Below, one piece after another: positions 1 through 7,679 of a stretch of DNA of 10,768 bases; position 1 is the first letter of the stretch; each line of letters starts with the position of its first letter. Position numbers and translations under genes: made by a program. The DNA is from Bacteroidales bacterium. GTDB lineage: Bacteria > Bacteroidota > Bacteroidia > Bacteroidales > FEN-979. The notes under the pieces are model-generated. The model ran no database searches, was not told the DNA's origin, and worked only from the letters and a program-made list of their open reading frames with translations. The DNA lies in NCBI GenBank assembly GCA_016926765.1, contig JAFGNY010000393.1:1-10768 (forward strand). Reading direction: 5' to 3'.

Positions 1-291
1 AGTGGCAACAGCTACCTTCTGCCCGGCCGCAACATTGGAGGCTCCACACACGACAGGAAGTAATTCTGGACCCCCGACAGATACTTTTGTCAGACTCAGA
101 TGGTCTGAGTTTGGATGAGGTTTGCATTCAACCACCTCGCCGATAATGACTCCCTTAAGCCCGCCTCTGACACTTTGCCATTCCTCCATACTTTCCACCT
201 CAAGCCCGCACCCGGTCAGCATCTCTGCAACTTCTGCGGGAGAGAGATCAACAGTCAGATACTGTTTCAGCCATTGATATGAGATTTTCAT
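1..291 (-). CDS. pheT: Phenylalanyl-tRNA synthetase beta subunit, N-terminal fragment (cut by window edge)
   Basis: This is the beginning of the beta chain of the alpha2-beta2 cytoplasmic enzyme that charges tRNA-Phe with phenylalanine. Only the first 97 codons lie in the window; the ORF is open to base 1. The translation starts MKISYQWLKQYL, the usual PheT opening, followed by a short helical region with CGLEVES (residues 28-34). From about residue 45 comes the EMAP-II-like OB-fold tRNA-binding domain, recognisable by GVIIGEVVECKPHPNSDHLS (47-66) and VVCGASNVAAGQKVAVAT (80-97). The ATG at 289-291 is chosen because it gives the canonical N terminus. The gene lies 46 bases downstream of recG on the same strand, with its own possible -7 promoter element in that gap. 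There is no Shine-Dalgarno sequence. The rest of the protein (B3/B4 editing, B5 and anticodon-binding domains, normally bringing it to about 800 residues) is outside the window. Confidence 0.93.
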   Translation of the reverse strand, partial: MKISYQWLKQYLTVDLSPAEVAEMLTGCGLEVESMEEWQSVRGGLKGVIIGEVVECKPHPNSDHLSLTKVSVGGPELLPVVCGASNVAAGQKVAVAT

Positions 292-312
292 TGAGCGGTT
301 CTGTTAAAAAGA

Positions 313-320
313 CAAAATTA
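313..320 (-). promoter_or_regulatory. Possible -7 promoter element for pheT
   Basis: Read on the minus strand this is TAATTTTG, an exact match to the Bacteroidota housekeeping sigma -7 consensus TAnnTTTG. It sits 22 bases before the pheT ATG, a plausible distance. I found no TTG-type -33 element at the usual spacing. It overlaps one arm of a small inverted repeat at the end of recG. pheT could also be read through from recG, so this would be an additional internal promoter. Confidence 0.4.
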
Positions 321-336
321 GGGATAAAATCCTAAT
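317..336. repeat. Small inverted repeat between recG stop and pheT
   Basis: The arms ATTAGG (317-322) and CCTAAT (331-336) can form a 6-bp stem with an 8-base loop. GAC (311-313) and GTC (337-339) could extend it beyond an internal bulge. The right arm ends just before the recG stop codon. On the minus strand the hairpin is followed only by TTTTGTC, so it is a weak terminator candidate at best. Because its left arm overlaps the possible pheT -7 element, an operator role is equally possible. This is a structural observation only. Confidence 0.35.
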
Positions 337-337
337 G

Positions 338-2449
338 TCAGCTGATAAGCCCCCAGTTATGCTCGTATTTGTGAATCAACCGCAGGTGCTGGCACAGTCG
401 TTGATTTTCGGGAAGTTCGAGTGCGGGATCCTTTTCGATGATTTCGGCAGCCAGGTTCCGACTGTATTTCAGTATTTTTTCATCTTTCACAATATCAGCG
501 ATCTTCAGATCCAGGATGCCGCTTTGCTGAGTTCCGTCGAGGTCACCCGGCCCACGCAGCTGAAGATCAGTCTCCGCAATCACAAATCCGTCGGAGGTAT
601 GTACCATCGTCTGGATTCGTTTCCGGGCATCGTTTGTCAGCTTATCCGAAGTCATCAGGATACAGAAGGACTGATCGGAGCCACGGCCTACCCTTCCACG
701 CAACTGGTGCAACTGGGAGAGGCCAAAGCGTTCGGCATTTTCGATCACCATGACCGACGCGTTTGGGATATCCACCCCTACTTCAATGACCGTAGTAGCG
801 ATCATGATTTGGGTTTGTTTCCTGATAAACCGTTGCATTTCAAACTCTTTATCGGCAGGTTTCATCTGTCCATGGACGATACTGATCGCAAATTCAGGCA
901 ACGGGAACTCCCTGACTACGGCATCATAGCCCTCCATCAGGTTTTTGAGATCCATCGTTTCTGATTCATTGATCAGAGGATAGACGATATAAACCTGGCG
1001 CCCCTCTTTAATTTTCTTTTTCAGGAATCCGAAAAGTTCAAGACGTCTGGATTCAAATGCATGGCGTGTGATCACCGGTTTACGGCCGGGGGGCATTTCA
1101 TCGATGACGGAAGCATCCAGATCCCCGTAGAGAGTCATTGCAAGGGTGCGCGGGATCGGAGTGGCGGTCATGACCAGGATATGAGGCGTGATCTGATTCT
1201 TTTCCCAAAGCTTTGCCCGCTGGGCTACACCAAAGCGATGCTGCTCATCAATGACAACGAATCCAAGGTTTTTGAACTGAACATACTCTTCCAGTAAGGC
1301 ATGTGTCCCTACCATGATATGGATCCCGCCACCAATAAGCCCCTCCTGGATCTCCTTCCTGTCTGAAGTTTTCGTTGAACCAGTTAAGAGGCGAAGCTCT
1401 ACACCCATTCCTGTGACCATTTTTGTGATCGTATGGTAGTGCTGGGTGGCTAAAATTTCAGTGGGAGCCATAAGGCACGACTGGTACCCGTTGTCTAGTG
1501 CGATTAGCATGGTCATCAGGGCTACCAGGGTTTTTCCGCTCCCGACATCGCCCTGAAGCAGTCGGTTCATCTGTTTGCCTGACCCCAGGTCGGCACGGAT
1601 CTCTTTGATGACCCGTTTTTGTGCTCCTGTGAGTTCAAAGGTAAGATGGTGCTTGTAAAACCGGTTGACATGTTCACCAACATGAACAAACGGATGCCCC
1701 TCTTGTCTGTTCAGGCGAAGGTATTTCTGTTGCAGCAGCCGAAGCTGAATGAAAAAAAGCTCTTCAAATTTCAGTCTGGCCTGTGCCCTTTTCAGCTTGT
1801 CGGGACTTTCAGGGAAATGGATATTGACGAAGGCTTCCTGCCGGGGGATCAGCTTCAGGGATTTCAGGATCTCTTCGGGGATCGTTTCGGGGACATAAAA
1901 CCTATCCAGAAGCAGGAGGTTTTTCATAAGTTTTGAGATTCCTCTGCTGTCAAGTCCTTTCGATTTCAGTTTTTCAGTGGAAGAATAAAGGGGTCTTAAG
2001 AGTTCACCAAGCGGAGGAGGTTGCACGTCGGGGATCTCCAGTTCTGGGTGTGCAATATTCCATCGACCGCCGAAACGGGTCGGTCGTCCGAAAATGATAT
2101 ATTCCTTTCCGGGGATCAGTTTATCTGCAACCCACCGATGCCCTTTAAACCAGACAAGTTCCATTGTGCCTGAAGGATCTGCAACGGTGGCTATCAATCG
2201 TTTAGACCGCGGGGGGCCAAGTGTCTGGACTGATTTAATCACCGCTTTAACCTGGATAAAAGAGAGTTCTTCGCGGATTTCGGCTATCCGGTAAAACCGG
2301 CTTCTGTCGATATAACGAAAGGGGAAACAGGATACTAATTCGCCGAAGGTAGTAACATGCAATTCCTTACGAAGGAGGTCCCCCCTTACAGGTCCTACTC
2401 CTTTCAGGTACTCAATTGGTGTAGATAAAAATGGTTGAATCGCCCCCAA
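338..2449 (-). CDS. recG: ATP-dependent DNA helicase RecG
   Basis: RecG is a superfamily 2 double-strand DNA translocase that reverses stalled replication forks and processes Holliday junctions and R-loops in the cytoplasm. The 703-residue product has the full family architecture and usual length. The N-terminal part (TPIEYLKGVGP, 10-20) leads into the OB-fold wedge domain (about 60-150). Helicase motifs follow: Walker A GDVGSGKT (300-307), motif Ia MAPTEILA (327-334), Walker B DEQH (401-404), motif III TATPIPRTLAMT (428-439), and motif VI QLRGRVGRG (582-590). The C-terminal TRG region needed for coupling to DNA movement is present (RGPGD at 632-636, GTQQSG at 639-644). The start is TTG at 2447-2449: no ATG or GTG is available in frame before residue 96, a stop lies seven codons upstream, and the family motif begins at residue 10. 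The gene lies 28 bases downstream of gldN on the same strand and probably shares its transcript. A G8 tract lies in that gap. Confidence 0.96.
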   Translation of the reverse strand: MGAIQPFLSTPIEYLKGVGPVRGDLLRKELHVTTFGELVSCFPFRYIDRSRFYRIAEIREELSFIQVKAVIKSVQTLGPPRSKRLIATVADPSGTMELVWFKGHRWVADKLIPGKEYIIFGRPTRFGGRWNIAHPELEIPDVQPPPLGELLRPLYSSTEKLKSKGLDSRGISKLMKNLLLLDRFYVPETIPEEILKSLKLIPRQEAFVNIHFPESPDKLKRAQARLKFEELFFIQLRLLQQKYLRLNRQEGHPFVHVGEHVNRFYKHHLTFELTGAQKRVIKEIRADLGSGKQMNRLLQGDVGSGKTLVALMTMLIALDNGYQSCLMAPTEILATQHYHTITKMVTGMGVELRLLTGSTKTSDRKEIQEGLIGGGIHIMVGTHALLEEYVQFKNLGFVVIDEQHRFGVAQRAKLWEKNQITPHILVMTATPIPRTLAMTLYGDLDASVIDEMPPGRKPVITRHAFESRRLELFGFLKKKIKEGRQVYIVYPLINESETMDLKNLMEGYDAVVREFPLPEFAISIVHGQMKPADKEFEMQRFIRKQTQIMIATTVIEVGVDIPNASVMVIENAERFGLSQLHQLRGRVGRGSDQSFCILMTSDKLTNDARKRIQTMVHTSDGFVIAETDLQLRGPGDLDGTQQSGILDLKIADIVKDEKILKYSRNLAAEIIEKDPALELPENQRLCQHLRLIHKYEHNWGLIS

Positions 2450-2462
2450 CTTTTTTAAAATA

Positions 2463-2470
2463 CCCCCCCC
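2463..2470 (-). repeat. G8 homopolymer tract in the gldN-recG gap
   Basis: Eight consecutive G (C on the plus strand) lie 13 bases before the TTG start of recG. The tract might act as a purine-rich ribosome-binding element, but eight identical bases are also prone to slipped-strand length change or sequencing error. With eight G the upstream GTG at 2473-2475 is out of frame with recG. With seven it would be in frame and would add eight codons ahead of the TTG. Confidence 0.6.
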
Positions 2471-2477
2471 TCACGGG

Positions 2478-3326
2478 TTAGTATTCCCACAGGCCTTCCT
2501 CAAATTCGAAAATCTGGTTTTTGGCGCGTTCTGATTCCAGCAGGGCATCCACGCCAGTGGCGTATTGTGAAATCTGGCGGTCATATACATTTTCGAATTT
2601 TGTGATGTAGCTGGAGAAGATCCTTTTTGTAAAGGCATCGTCGTAACTCATCCTGCCGGCTGAACCATTTTTCATGTTAAAGATCTCGTTGTGAGCAAAG
2701 ATATTCCGGCATTCGGGGAAGTAAACCCAGAACAGCTTAATATCTCCACGGTATTCTCCCTGATCAGTATAACTGGCCATCAGAGGGCATATTCCCAGGA
2801 TCCTCACCTCGAAGACTGATCGCTGTTTATCAAAAAACCAGTCCTCCTTGATCATAAATTTTTTCACATCAGAGTCGTAAAATGGTTTGGTAAGGGTGGT
2901 ATCAAATTCACTGCCGTCGGGCCTCTTAATCGTAACTTTTTCAGGTTGTTCCAGGTTATCCATTACCTCTTTGAAGGTAATGGGGTACAAGAACTCATCA
3001 TTGGTTGTAGAGTAAGCGGTGATTATCCCCTCTCGGAGACCATCCATCATCACCCGTACCAGGCTTTTCCAACCTGCCTGAGGTTGTTCGGGGTAGTAAT
3101 AGGGAAGATTGATTTTTTCACGCATATCGACGGTTCTCCAGATCCGTTTTGTCCAAACAACATCAGCTTCCCGCAGGTAGACATAGGGAATTGGCTGTAA
3201 CTCGACAATCGCAGATTTATCGAAGATACCATCCCTTGGGGGGGCTTCAAGAACCTGTCCGAAAGAGGTCAGTTTTAATCCCGTGAAACACGTGGCTATT
3301 AAAACGATGCTGAGCAATTTTTTCAT
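2478..3326 (-). CDS. gldN: Type IX secretion / gliding motility protein GldN (PorN)
   Basis: GldN is a periplasmic component of the T9SS. In P. gingivalis PorN forms large ring structures with the lipoprotein PorK beneath the outer membrane, and it contacts the periplasmic part of GldM. The 282-residue product starts with a Sec signal peptide (MKKLLSIVLIATC, hydrophobic to about residue 22, likely cleaved near FGQ at 22-24). The mature N terminus has the GldN signature: PPRDGIFDKSAIVELQPIPY (29-48), then YLREADVVWTKRIWRTVDMR (50-69) and a conserved stretch with LVRVMMDGLREGIITAY. The cysteine at residue 13 does not sit in a proper lipobox, so it is not called a lipoprotein. It is shorter than the F. 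johnsoniae and P. gingivalis proteins, which exceed 300 residues; the C terminus simply ends earlier, with no sign of a frameshift. It is the last gene of the gldKLMN cluster and starts 23 bases after gldM, with a purine-rich AAGGGAGA just upstream. Confidence 0.94.
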   Translation of the reverse strand: MKKLLSIVLIATCFTGLKLTSFGQVLEAPPRDGIFDKSAIVELQPIPYVYLREADVVWTKRIWRTVDMREKINLPYYYPEQPQAGWKSLVRVMMDGLREGIITAYSTTNDEFLYPITFKEVMDNLEQPEKVTIKRPDGSEFDTTLTKPFYDSDVKKFMIKEDWFFDKQRSVFEVRILGICPLMASYTDQGEYRGDIKLFWVYFPECRNIFAHNEIFNMKNGSAGRMSYDDAFTKRIFSSYITKFENVYDRQISQYATGVDALLESERAKNQIFEFEEGLWEY

Positions 3327-3330
3327 GGGG

Positions 3331-3338
3331 TCTCCCTT
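3331..3338 (-). promoter_or_regulatory. Shine-Dalgarno-like site before gldN
   Basis: On the minus strand AAGGGAGA ends four bases before the gldN ATG. The other ATG starts in the window show no such purine-rich element, so translation of gldN may be more Shine-Dalgarno dependent than that of its neighbours. This is inferred from sequence match and spacing only. Confidence 0.4.
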
Positions 3339-3349
3339 ATCTGAGGATA

Positions 3350-4951
3350 TTAATTGATCTTTAAACTTATAGCGGAGATATTCCGGTCACCATCGGGACC
3401 TCGTACCACAATATCTTCAAACCAGATCCGCTTATTCTTTTTGGCATCCTGAATGATCCTGGTAATATCAGGGGTTAACCGATTCCCCTGCACGGGCGTC
3501 TCCGATATATAACCGGCATTATCAGTAACGAATGTATAGGATATGACTGTAAACCGAAGGTCGAAATCAAACCAGGCCGGCATTTCAGCAACAAGGTAGG
3601 GTGCGGCTAAAAGAATGCTTTTGGAGACCATCCCATCGCTTCTCCCTCCGATGGTAGCGATCGGGTCGGGAACGGTTTTGAGTCTGAAGGGGCTTGATCC
3701 CATGCTTTTTGACTTCCCTGAAAATATCGCATTCACCGTGATGACAGCTTCGTTTACCCCTTTGGGCAAATCATAAACTATCCAGTTCGCCCCATCAGGC
3801 CTGATTTTTCCGGCGGAGATAGAAGGAATGACCCGTTCAGGGCCTCCGGGAACCGTGATGGAGACCGGGTTTTCAACCCCGATATAGAAGACGTTCATCT
3901 TGGTTGGAGAGATCGTAAGGGCAGGCCGCGCAACAATATATTCATCCTTGAAGTGAAACGACATCGTATCGCCCAGGGGGCTGATGATTTTTATGATCCC
4001 GGCGAATCGTTTCAGGCCTTCTGAAGTAGCAGGCAATTTTAGAATTACGACACCTTCAGTCCCTGAAAGCGGTGTGGCGCTCCGGAAATTACCCGGTGTC
4101 AGTGTATCAGCGCCGAACAGATAGTACACATCCGGGTTCTGTTTGGTATCATAGGCTGCAACCAGGATTTCAGCCTGGTACTCTTCTCCGATGAACACAT
4201 AATTGGACTTTGGAATCACTTTTGCCTTGATCTCGTCAAATTTCCAGTCCTCCGCTGTAATAGAAGCCATGAGGTTGTTGACCACATCAAATTCAGCATT
4301 CAGCACTTCTGCCTTGAGCTCATTCAGAATGGTAACCGTTGCTGCCAGAATGGTCCGGTAGAAGTTATGCATCTGCCAGTTTTGCTCTCTCCCCTGTGCA
4401 TTATAATAAGGGCCATCCGTTTTCAGTCCGATTTGAATGACGTTCCGGTATTTGGGGTCCACAAGGTTCAGCATCTCCTCCCGGTAGGAATCAATCCGAT
4501 GCCGCAGAGTTGCCGCCCTGCAGTTGGTACCGTCCTGTGACTGACCAATAAAATACTGCGTGGGTGTATCGTAGTTGTCTTTCCTGGCTGCATCGGCCAG
4601 TTTCACGTTCCCAGCTTCCTGGATTGTCTGCAATCTCTCCGTTTCAGCAACTACTCCAAACTTCAATGAATCGATATAATTAATCAGGTTTTCGGAAAGG
4701 GTTTGAGCCGCTTGTGCCTTCTCCCAGTAAGGGCCAACCTTATCAGGGGCCATGAGATACTGTGCTTTGAATTTGTTGTAGGAAGCATCCAGTTTCTGGG
4801 AGAAGTTTTGATTTGTGTTTTCCATCGTTTCATTGACGACCACAAATGCCTCTAAGATCTCTTTCGAAACATTCAATGCCAGAAGAGCTGTAAGAACCAA
4901 ATACAGCATCCCGATCATTTTTTGCCTCGGTGTCTCCTTATATCCAGCCAT
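3350..4951 (-). CDS. gldM: Type IX secretion / gliding motor protein GldM (PorM)
   Basis: GldM is the inner-membrane protein with a long periplasmic arm that, as a dimer inside a GldL pentamer, forms the proton-driven rotary motor powering T9SS export and gliding. The 533-residue product is of normal family length. Its short cytoplasmic N terminus MAGYKETPRQKMIG carries Arg9, the residue described as essential in the F. johnsoniae motor. One transmembrane helix follows (about 12-28, MLYLVLTALLALNVS). The periplasmic part fits the four-domain family structure: a helical D1 (about 35-225), then beta-rich D2 (about 226-340, from KVIPKSNYVFIGEEY), D3 (about 343-428, from ALTISPTKMNVFYIGVENPV) and D4 (about 430-533). 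It ends in the family signature VVRGPDGDRNISAISLKI. The ATG is chosen because it places Arg9 correctly. gldM lies 42 bases after gldL with an AT-rich leader and no Shine-Dalgarno. Confidence 0.96.
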   Translation of the reverse strand: MAGYKETPRQKMIGMLYLVLTALLALNVSKEILEAFVVVNETMENTNQNFSQKLDASYNKFKAQYLMAPDKVGPYWEKAQAAQTLSENLINYIDSLKFGVVAETERLQTIQEAGNVKLADAARKDNYDTPTQYFIGQSQDGTNCRAATLRHRIDSYREEMLNLVDPKYRNVIQIGLKTDGPYYNAQGREQNWQMHNFYRTILAATVTILNELKAEVLNAEFDVVNNLMASITAEDWKFDEIKAKVIPKSNYVFIGEEYQAEILVAAYDTKQNPDVYYLFGADTLTPGNFRSATPLSGTEGVVILKLPATSEGLKRFAGIIKIISPLGDTMSFHFKDEYIVARPALTISPTKMNVFYIGVENPVSITVPGGPERVIPSISAGKIRPDGANWIVYDLPKGVNEAVITVNAIFSGKSKSMGSSPFRLKTVPDPIATIGGRSDGMVSKSILLAAPYLVAEMPAWFDFDLRFTVISYTFVTDNAGYISETPVQGNRLTPDITRIIQDAKKNKRIWFEDIVVRGPDGDRNISAISLKIN

Positions 4952-4993
4952 TAATTTATTCGTTTTTTAGGTGAATCTCCGACTTTGTTACCC

Positions 4994-6169
4994 TTACTTA
5001 TTCGGATTAACATTCATAGCTGACAGCATGTTGCCATACACTTTATTCAGGGCTGCAACATTTTGAGTCAGTGTATTGACCTCTTCTTTAAACCTGCCAG
5101 TTCGTTCTACTGATTCATTCATATTGGTAAGGAACTGGGAGATAGAATCGTGCATTTGTCCGGTAGCGTCCACCTGTTTGGTAGTAGCCTGAAGTTGCTC
5201 AACTACGGCTGTATTGAGGGCGGCAAGATTTTCTTTATACTGACCAGAATTGACGGCCGACTCATCAAGGTTCTGAACCAGTTGACGGAGTACCTGATTA
5301 AACCGGTTGGTATGTTCCATCTGTTCATTGGAATTCTGCAGATTAAGTTCATACAATGCATTGAGCGCAGCCAGGTTGCTGGAGATTTTTTGCAATTGGT
5401 CATTGTAATGCTCCCCGTGGGTTGCGGTCTGATTTAATGCAGCGGTTGTTTTCGAGAGAATTTCCGCCGATTCGTTGTATTTTTCAACAAACTTGTTCGA
5501 GCTGGAAGCCAGGTTCGAAAGGCTTGAATTCAGATCCTTGTTCAGGTTGGCCTCTTCATTCAGTGTTTCTGCAACCCGGGCATAGGCACCGGACAGGGTG
5601 GCTGCGTTTTGGGTTGCGGCCTGCATAGAATGGAGTTGGGCTTCCGAAGCAGATGAAGCCTCCATCAGGGTTTGTGCAGTTTTGCTATAGGATGATGTCA
5701 GTTCGGAGACCGATGAAGTGGCTTGTTTCAAGCTGTTCACATACTGGTCGTTTGCTATGGAAGCATTACTCACGTTGGAGAGCTGAGCTGTTGTTTCCGA
5801 TAAACTTCGCAACCCTTTTCCCAGACTCTCGACCAGTTCGGGGCCTATTTTAGCCTTTTCAAGCATGTCGTCCAATTCCTGGGTAACAGTAACATTTGGT
5901 TTACCTTCATCATCTACCCCTCCATGATAAATTCCGCCTAACTGTGGATAAACGAGGCTCCAGTCGGGTTCGACGTGAGGTGGTTCAAATGCTGAAAAGA
6001 AAAAGATGATCGACTCCGTTCCAAGACCTATGATCAGCATGATATCTGCTCCCGTGTAATGGTTGATCTTGAAAAGGGCTCCAATGATAACGACGGATGC
6101 GCCCCATCCGTAAAGCTTCGACATGAAGTTCCTGTAACCTCTTGTTCTTACTAATTGCATTAAACCCAT
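4994..6169 (-). CDS. gldL: Type IX secretion / gliding motor protein GldL (PorL), with extended repetitive cytoplasmic tail
   Basis: GldL forms the pentameric inner-membrane stator-like proton channel of the T9SS rotary motor with GldM. The N-terminal part contains two membrane helices: about 20-36 (YGWGASVVIIGALFKIN) and 42-61. Glu52 (in TESIIF) and Glu62 (in SAFEPP) align with F. johnsoniae Glu49 and Glu59, of which Glu49 is the proton-carrying residue. Then comes the family motif DWSLVYPQL (69-77). The cytoplasmic tail (about 95-391) is predicted alpha-helical coiled coil and shows a 35-residue (five-heptad) periodicity. At 391 residues the protein is much longer than F. johnsoniae GldL (about 215) and also longer than P. 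gingivalis PorL (about 310). In P. gingivalis the cytoplasmic domain of PorL binds the response regulator PorX, so a regulatory interface is possible here. Start: the ATG at 6167-6169 is the first; Met4 is also possible, and the family N terminus resembles sequence beginning near residues 10-16. Spacing to gldK is 40 bases. Confidence 0.95.
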   Translation of the reverse strand: MGLMQLVRTRGYRNFMSKLYGWGASVVIIGALFKINHYTGADIMLIIGLGTESIIFFFSAFEPPHVEPDWSLVYPQLGGIYHGGVDDEGKPNVTVTQELDDMLEKAKIGPELVESLGKGLRSLSETTAQLSNVSNASIANDQYVNSLKQATSSVSELTSSYSKTAQTLMEASSASEAQLHSMQAATQNAATLSGAYARVAETLNEEANLNKDLNSSLSNLASSSNKFVEKYNESAEILSKTTAALNQTATHGEHYNDQLQKISSNLAALNALYELNLQNSNEQMEHTNRFNQVLRQLVQNLDESAVNSGQYKENLAALNTAVVEQLQATTKQVDATGQMHDSISQFLTNMNESVERTGRFKEEVNTLTQNVAALNKVYGNMLSAMNVNPNK

Positions 6170-6209
6170 TGTGTTTCTGTATTTAAGTTAGGTTGGTTAA
6201 ACTATCGTG

Positions 6210-7577
6210 TTATTTATAAACTTTCGAGGCACGGGCAGGATTATCATCTTTCTGACGTCCAAGGTAATTCTGAACACACCGGAATCCCACATAGCATTTC
6301 GCTGTATCCTGGTATTCATAGGCCCGGGTGGATACTCTCAGGTAATAGGCCACATCTTTCCATGATCCTCCGCGGACCACTTTCCTCTTGAGGGCAGGAG
6401 GATCAGCGTCTTTGGCGTTATACTGATAATCAGGATTGAGGTCCCAGGCAAAATTGTATGAAGACGGGTGAAAAGCTGAGTTGGTCCATTCAGCTACGTT
6501 GCCCGACATATCGTACAATCCGAAATCATTGGCCGGGTAATGGGCAACAATGACCGTTTGTGCGCCACCATCATCGATATAATCACCCCGCAGGGGTTTG
6601 AAGTTTGCCAGGAAACATCCTTTGTCGTTTCTGGTATAGGGACCACCCCACGGGTACGGGTTCCCATCGTAACCGCCACGTGCTGCCCATTCCCATTCAG
6701 CTTCTGATGGGAGACGGAAGTCGCTGATAGCGGTCTCGCCTTTCTTGCCATAGAGAAAGCTGTTCTTGAGTTGGGTTCTCCACACGCAAAATGCTTTTGC
6801 CTGTTTCCAGTTAACACCTACAACGGGATAATTGTCATAGGCAGGGTGCCAGAAATACTTTTCAGTACTGGGATCATTGAATGAGTAAACATAATCATGG
6901 ATCCAGCAGAGGGTATCCGGATAAACGTTGATCACCTCTTTACGGACATATACAGAGCGGTCTTTCAATCCTTGCGGACGGTTTGCCAGTCCAGCATCCT
7001 TGATATCTCCACCTTGCGAATAATCTTTTGCCGCTGCAGCCTTCAGGTCGACAAAATAATATTCATAGTACAATTTCCTGGTATCAATCTCTTTTCTTCT
7101 GAAGAATCTCTCTTCTTCAGGAAGATACATGTCAGCCAATGCATCGCGTACATCCTGCTCTTCGGAATCCCATTCAAGTTTCGTCTCCCAGTTCAGGAAA
7201 GGAGGATCATAAACTTCCCCGGTCTTGGTATTTTCTGATACCAGAAAAAGATCCGGCTGAACTTCACCAAGGATACGCCGAGCAATGGAATCCCTGACCC
7301 AAAATACAAACTGACGGTACTCATTGTTGGTGATCTCTGTCTGATCCATATAAAAAGACTGGACAGTCACTGTCTTTGCATTGTTGATCTGGGTGTACAG
7401 GACATCTTCATCGCCGATACCCATGGTGTAACTACCCATGGGGATATAGACCATGCCAAAGGGGTCTGGCTGGTAGTACCGTTTTCGGTTTTTCACCCCT
7501 GTGAGTTCCCCGCTACCTGAGTTTCCGCAACTTCCCAGGAAAAGGAGTAAGACGAAATAGATGAGCAGTCTTTTCAT
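6210..7577 (-). CDS. gldK: Type IX secretion / gliding motility lipoprotein GldK (PorK)
   Basis: GldK is an outer-membrane lipoprotein facing the periplasm that builds the T9SS ring with GldN. The 455-residue product starts with a lipoprotein signal peptide: MKRLLIYFVLLLFLGSC, with lipobox LGSC and lipidated Cys17. The rest is a formylglycine-generating-enzyme (FGE/sulfatase-modifying factor) fold: MVYIPMGSYTMG (42-53), MDQTEITNNEYRQF (77-90), VVGVNWKQAKAFCVWR (252-267), FRLPSEAEWEWAARGG (287-302), FGLYDMSGNVAEW (352-364), VVRGGSWKD (400-408) and GFRCVQ (431-436). An insertion of roughly 160 residues (about 95-245) interrupts the fold after the first block. In this family the fold is structural and no FGE activity is expected. 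Length matches F. johnsoniae GldK closely. It is the first gene of the gldKLMN cluster, has an ATG start without Shine-Dalgarno, and is preceded by a 102-base gap with a -7 element. Confidence 0.96.
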   Translation of the reverse strand: MKRLLIYFVLLLFLGSCGNSGSGELTGVKNRKRYYQPDPFGMVYIPMGSYTMGIGDEDVLYTQINNAKTVTVQSFYMDQTEITNNEYRQFVFWVRDSIARRILGEVQPDLFLVSENTKTGEVYDPPFLNWETKLEWDSEEQDVRDALADMYLPEEERFFRRKEIDTRKLYYEYYFVDLKAAAAKDYSQGGDIKDAGLANRPQGLKDRSVYVRKEVINVYPDTLCWIHDYVYSFNDPSTEKYFWHPAYDNYPVVGVNWKQAKAFCVWRTQLKNSFLYGKKGETAISDFRLPSEAEWEWAARGGYDGNPYPWGGPYTRNDKGCFLANFKPLRGDYIDDGGAQTVIVAHYPANDFGLYDMSGNVAEWTNSAFHPSSYNFAWDLNPDYQYNAKDADPPALKRKVVRGGSWKDVAYYLRVSTRAYEYQDTAKCYVGFRCVQNYLGRQKDDNPARASKVYK

Positions 7578-7660
7578 TTTTTGGCTGATTAAATGATGAA
7601 AAATAACGCTGCGTATTTAGGTTTAGTATTTATTTTCGCTTAAAAGTCCAAATAAAAGGG

Positions 7661-7668
7661 CAAAGATA
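7661..7668 (-). promoter_or_regulatory. Possible -7 promoter element for the gldKLMN(-recG) operon
   Basis: The minus strand reads TATCTTTG, an exact TAnnTTTG match, 83 bases before the gldK ATG and just after the porP stop codon. It would give a leader of about 75-80 bases. No -33 TTG element is visible at the expected distance. There is no clear terminator after porP, so transcription from the porP promoter may also run into gldK. If used, this element would let the motor and ring genes be expressed apart from porP. Confidence 0.45.
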
Positions 7669-7679
7669 TACAAAAAAAA

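Noticed and set aside
335..964. Plus-strand ORF of 209 codons opposite recG
   Set aside because: It lies wholly antisense to the well-conserved 3' part of recG and has no recognisable domain. The minus-strand product carries every RecG motif.
2478..3326. GldN as a lipoprotein through Cys13
   Set aside because: The residue before the cysteine is Thr, which does not fit the lipobox, and the hydrophobic stretch continues beyond it to a standard signal-peptidase I type region.
5150..5853. Several short plus- and minus-strand ORFs across gldL
   Set aside because: All are shadows of the repetitive gldL coding frame, with no start context or homology of their own.
6210..7577. GldK gene product as an active formylglycine-generating enzyme / sulfatase modifier
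   Set aside because: The fold is shared, but the lipobox, the large insertion after the first block and the gldL neighbour identify the structural T9SS lipoprotein. I saw no sulfatase nearby.
7578..7679. Intrinsic terminator between porP and gldK
   Set aside because: The 102 bases are AT-rich with short A and T runs, but I could not find a GC-containing stem followed by a U tract in either orientation.
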